Below, piece after piece: positions 62,664-64,000 of a stretch of 64,000 nucleotides of DNA (position 1 is the first letter of the stretch; every line of letters begins with the position of its first letter). The position numbers and the translations under genes were made by a program. Under the pieces are notes generated by a model. It saw only the letters and a list, made by a program, of their open reading frames with translations, was not told the origin of the DNA and did not search any database. Source of the stretch: Nitrospira sp. (GTDB lineage: Bacteria; Nitrospirota; Nitrospiria; Nitrospirales; Nitrospiraceae); contig JARFXP010000002.1 in the NCBI GenBank assembly GCA_029194675.1, positions 1,054,001 through 1,118,000 on the forward strand. Direction: 5' to 3'.

Positions 62664-63146
62664 TTAGACTCGGAAGGCGTCCTCTGCGACGATTCCGTTT
62701 TGCTGCAGCAACCAGGCGATAAGCGCGTAGATTTCATCGGGAGTGAGAGACTGAGGCGCGTTGAAGGGCATGGCCCGACGGAGATAGTCGTACAAGGTCG
62801 TCGTGTAGGGCCAATAGCTCCCGATCGTCTTGAGCGGCTTGGATGTCGCCAGACTGTTCTGTCCGCCCACCAGCACATCATTCGGTCCTTCCTTACCCGT
62901 CGGCCCATGGCAGCCGGCGCATTTCACTGCGTAAATATGCCTCCCCTGCTTTACAGTGCCAGAGCCCGGAGGCAATTCTTGGCCATTCGGCGAGACATCG
63001 ATGTTCCAGGCTTGGATGTCTCGAATCGTCGCAGGGCGCCCCAGTCCATAACCCGGTTCTTGCTGATCAGCCGACGCGACCGCCGGTGTGACTGAAAACG
63101 TGAGGCTCATGAACATGGCAGAAAGGACCGGCAGAAATTTATGCAT
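62664..63146 (-). CDS. Monohaem c-type cytochrome, sulfite dehydrogenase partner
   Basis: A 160-residue periplasmic cytochrome with a signal peptide (about 1-26). The haem site CAGCH is at about 77-81, and the axial Met is likely in RRAMPFNAPQSLTPDEIYALIAWLL. The start overlaps the end of the upstream molybdenum enzyme gene by 8 bases, so it is very likely its electron acceptor (SoxD- or SorB-like), passing electrons to the respiratory chain. Confidence 0.88.
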   Translation of the reverse strand: MHKFLPVLSAMFMSLTFSVTPAVASADQQEPGYGLGRPATIRDIQAWNIDVSPNGQELPPGSGTVKQGRHIYAVKCAGCHGPTGKEGPNDVLVGGQNSLATSKPLKTIGSYWPYTTTLYDYLRRAMPFNAPQSLTPDEIYALIAWLLQQNGIVAEDAFRV

Positions 63147-64000
63147 ATGTATTCTTCACAACACCATCCCCTCCGATCTTCCAACTTTGAATACCGTTGT
63201 AATGGTAGCTGGAATGGGTGCCTCGTACCCTGATGAGCGATTCGCGGGTTGGCTGCTGGTATCCCGTGACATCCGTGCATCGACTCTGAATGATGGTCTC
63301 TTGACCATCCCATTTCCATGACAGACGAAAACGTGTATGACACTTGGGTAACACAGGTTCTTGTAGGCGTGCTGCCTGCCAGGTCCTCCCAGCATCAATA
63401 CTGACCTCCACTGTTGTGATGCATCCTCGCCCGCTCCAGGCCAGTCCCTGAATTTCGTGGAAACCAGGTCGTAGCTGCTGTTGCCCGGAAGGTCTCGTGA
63501 TAACGGACTTGGCCTCCATGACGAGGCTGAACTGATAGGCTTTCCCATCCGGCATGAGGTCCGTGTATTTCGCCGTCTCCCATCTCGTCATGAATGGGGC
63601 CGATCCGAGCTTCAACCGCCTCAGCCACTTCACATTGATGTTGCCCTCGAAACCTGGCAAGAGCAGCCGCAGGGGATATCCCTGTTCCGGCCGCAACGCT
63701 TCGCCATTCTGGCCATAGCACACCATGGCTTCGTTCAGCACTTCATCGGTGAGCGGCACACTGCGAGCTAGTGCGGCCGCATCTCCCCCTTCAGCCAACA
63801 TCCATGTCGCTTCTCGCTGAATCTCTGCCGCTTCCAACAATGTCGAGAGTTTGATGCCGGTCCACTCACTGGTGCTCGTTAAGCCATGCAGTTGCTGGAC
63901 GGTCAAATCCTGCGCCTCATCCCACCCATCTCGGCTGTTACCTGAACATTCAAGGAAGGCGATGCGGGAGACAGACGGAAATCGCTTCAGCTCCTCGACC
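63139..64000 (-). CDS. Sulfite dehydrogenase (SoxC/SorA-type molybdopterin enzyme), N-terminus outside window
   Basis: At least 287 C-terminal residues are visible. The frame runs to the window edge, with RFPSVSRIAFLECSGNS just inside. The Cys in LECSGN is the molybdenum ligand of the sulfite oxidase family. The Moco domain continues (GYPLRLLLPGFEGNINVKWLRRL) and a dimerisation domain ends it (VSIDAGRTWQAA, SRCTDVTGYQQP). It oxidises sulfite to sulfate in the periplasm. A TTG at 63906 is not the start, as the frame is open and conserved upstream. Confidence 0.88.
   Translation of the reverse strand, partial: VEELKRFPSVSRIAFLECSGNSRDGWDEAQDLTVQQLHGLTSTSEWTGIKLSTLLEAAEIQREATWMLAEGGDAAALARSVPLTDEVLNEAMVCYGQNGEALRPEQGYPLRLLLPGFEGNINVKWLRRLKLGSAPFMTRWETAKYTDLMPDGKAYQFSLVMEAKSVITRPSGQQQLRPGFHEIQGLAWSGRGCITTVEVSIDAGRTWQAARLQEPVLPKCHTRFRLSWKWDGQETIIQSRCTDVTGYQQPTRESLIRVRGTHSSYHYNGIQSWKIGGDGVVKNTYA

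Noticed and set aside
63139-63906. Complete 255-residue sulfite dehydrogenase starting at TTG 63906
   Set aside because: The frame stays open to the window edge and includes the conserved molybdenum Cys upstream, so the gene is truncated by the window.
1-64000. CRISPR array, tRNA or rRNA genes
   Set aside because: No regularly spaced repeats, cloverleaf-like segments or rRNA signatures were seen when reading intergenic regions.

Overview
The window looks like a chromosome segment of a Nitrospira-type bacterium (Nitrospirota). The basis is moderately high GC, a Gram-negative envelope gene set (beta-barrel protein, lipoproteins, HtrA, MltD-like lytic transglycosylase), type IV pili with a pilA neighbourhood of the deltaproteobacterial/Nitrospira kind, stand-alone HisZ, a SoxC/SorA-type sulfite dehydrogenase pair, and an intergenic palindrome between purH and purD of a kind I recall from Nitrospira genomes. 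No nitrification gene, rRNA, tRNA, CRISPR array or prophage was seen. The taxonomic call is inference.

Layout. 1-6690 is an accessory patch: two apparently identical IS5-family copies in opposite orientation (the first cut by the window edge) bracket about 4.5 kb. That segment holds a 5'-truncated restriction-endonuclease-like gene, a decayed CopG-type antitoxin, a YugP-like zinc peptidase, a geranylgeranyl-reductase-family flavoprotein and a beta-barrel protein. 6783-11276 is a signalling block: a signal-peptidase-like lipoprotein that lacks the nucleophilic serine, a 929-residue protein joining MHYT-like sensor, PAS, PP2C phosphatase, anti-sigma-type kinase and STAS domains, and a separate STAS protein. 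11431-25173 carries membrane and helicase genes (DEAD-box with DbpA domain, OPT transporter, HrpB), zwf with an MFS transporter, and a wrecked YidB-family gene.

25208-43508 combines type IV pilus and central metabolism: pilT/pilU, bioF, MltD-like transglycosylase, a class-V aminotransferase with serA, hisZ and dnaB, a TPR lipoprotein, then pilA behind a candidate sigma-54 promoter. pilA is followed by a PilG/PilH/PilI-like ABC-transporter module.

43635-64000 is mostly housekeeping: ilvD with a Spy-like metal-binding protein, a DnaJ family member, TtuA-like tRNA thiolase, an RCK_C/coiled-coil protein with HtrA, an EF-G paralogue with altered GTPase motifs, radC, a 57-residue zinc-ribbon gene behind a second candidate sigma-54 promoter, rsmD-coaD-aminotransferase, purD and purH, an RsbRD-like protein, an SDR, OsmC, and a cytochrome c with a molybdopterin sulfite dehydrogenase that runs off the right edge.

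The most unusual items are the nucleophile-less signal-peptidase lipoprotein next to a single-chain partner-switch protein, the pilA-PilGHI module with sigma-54 and activator-like sites, the channel-less RCK_C protein paired with HtrA, and the sigma-54/zinc-ribbon small gene.
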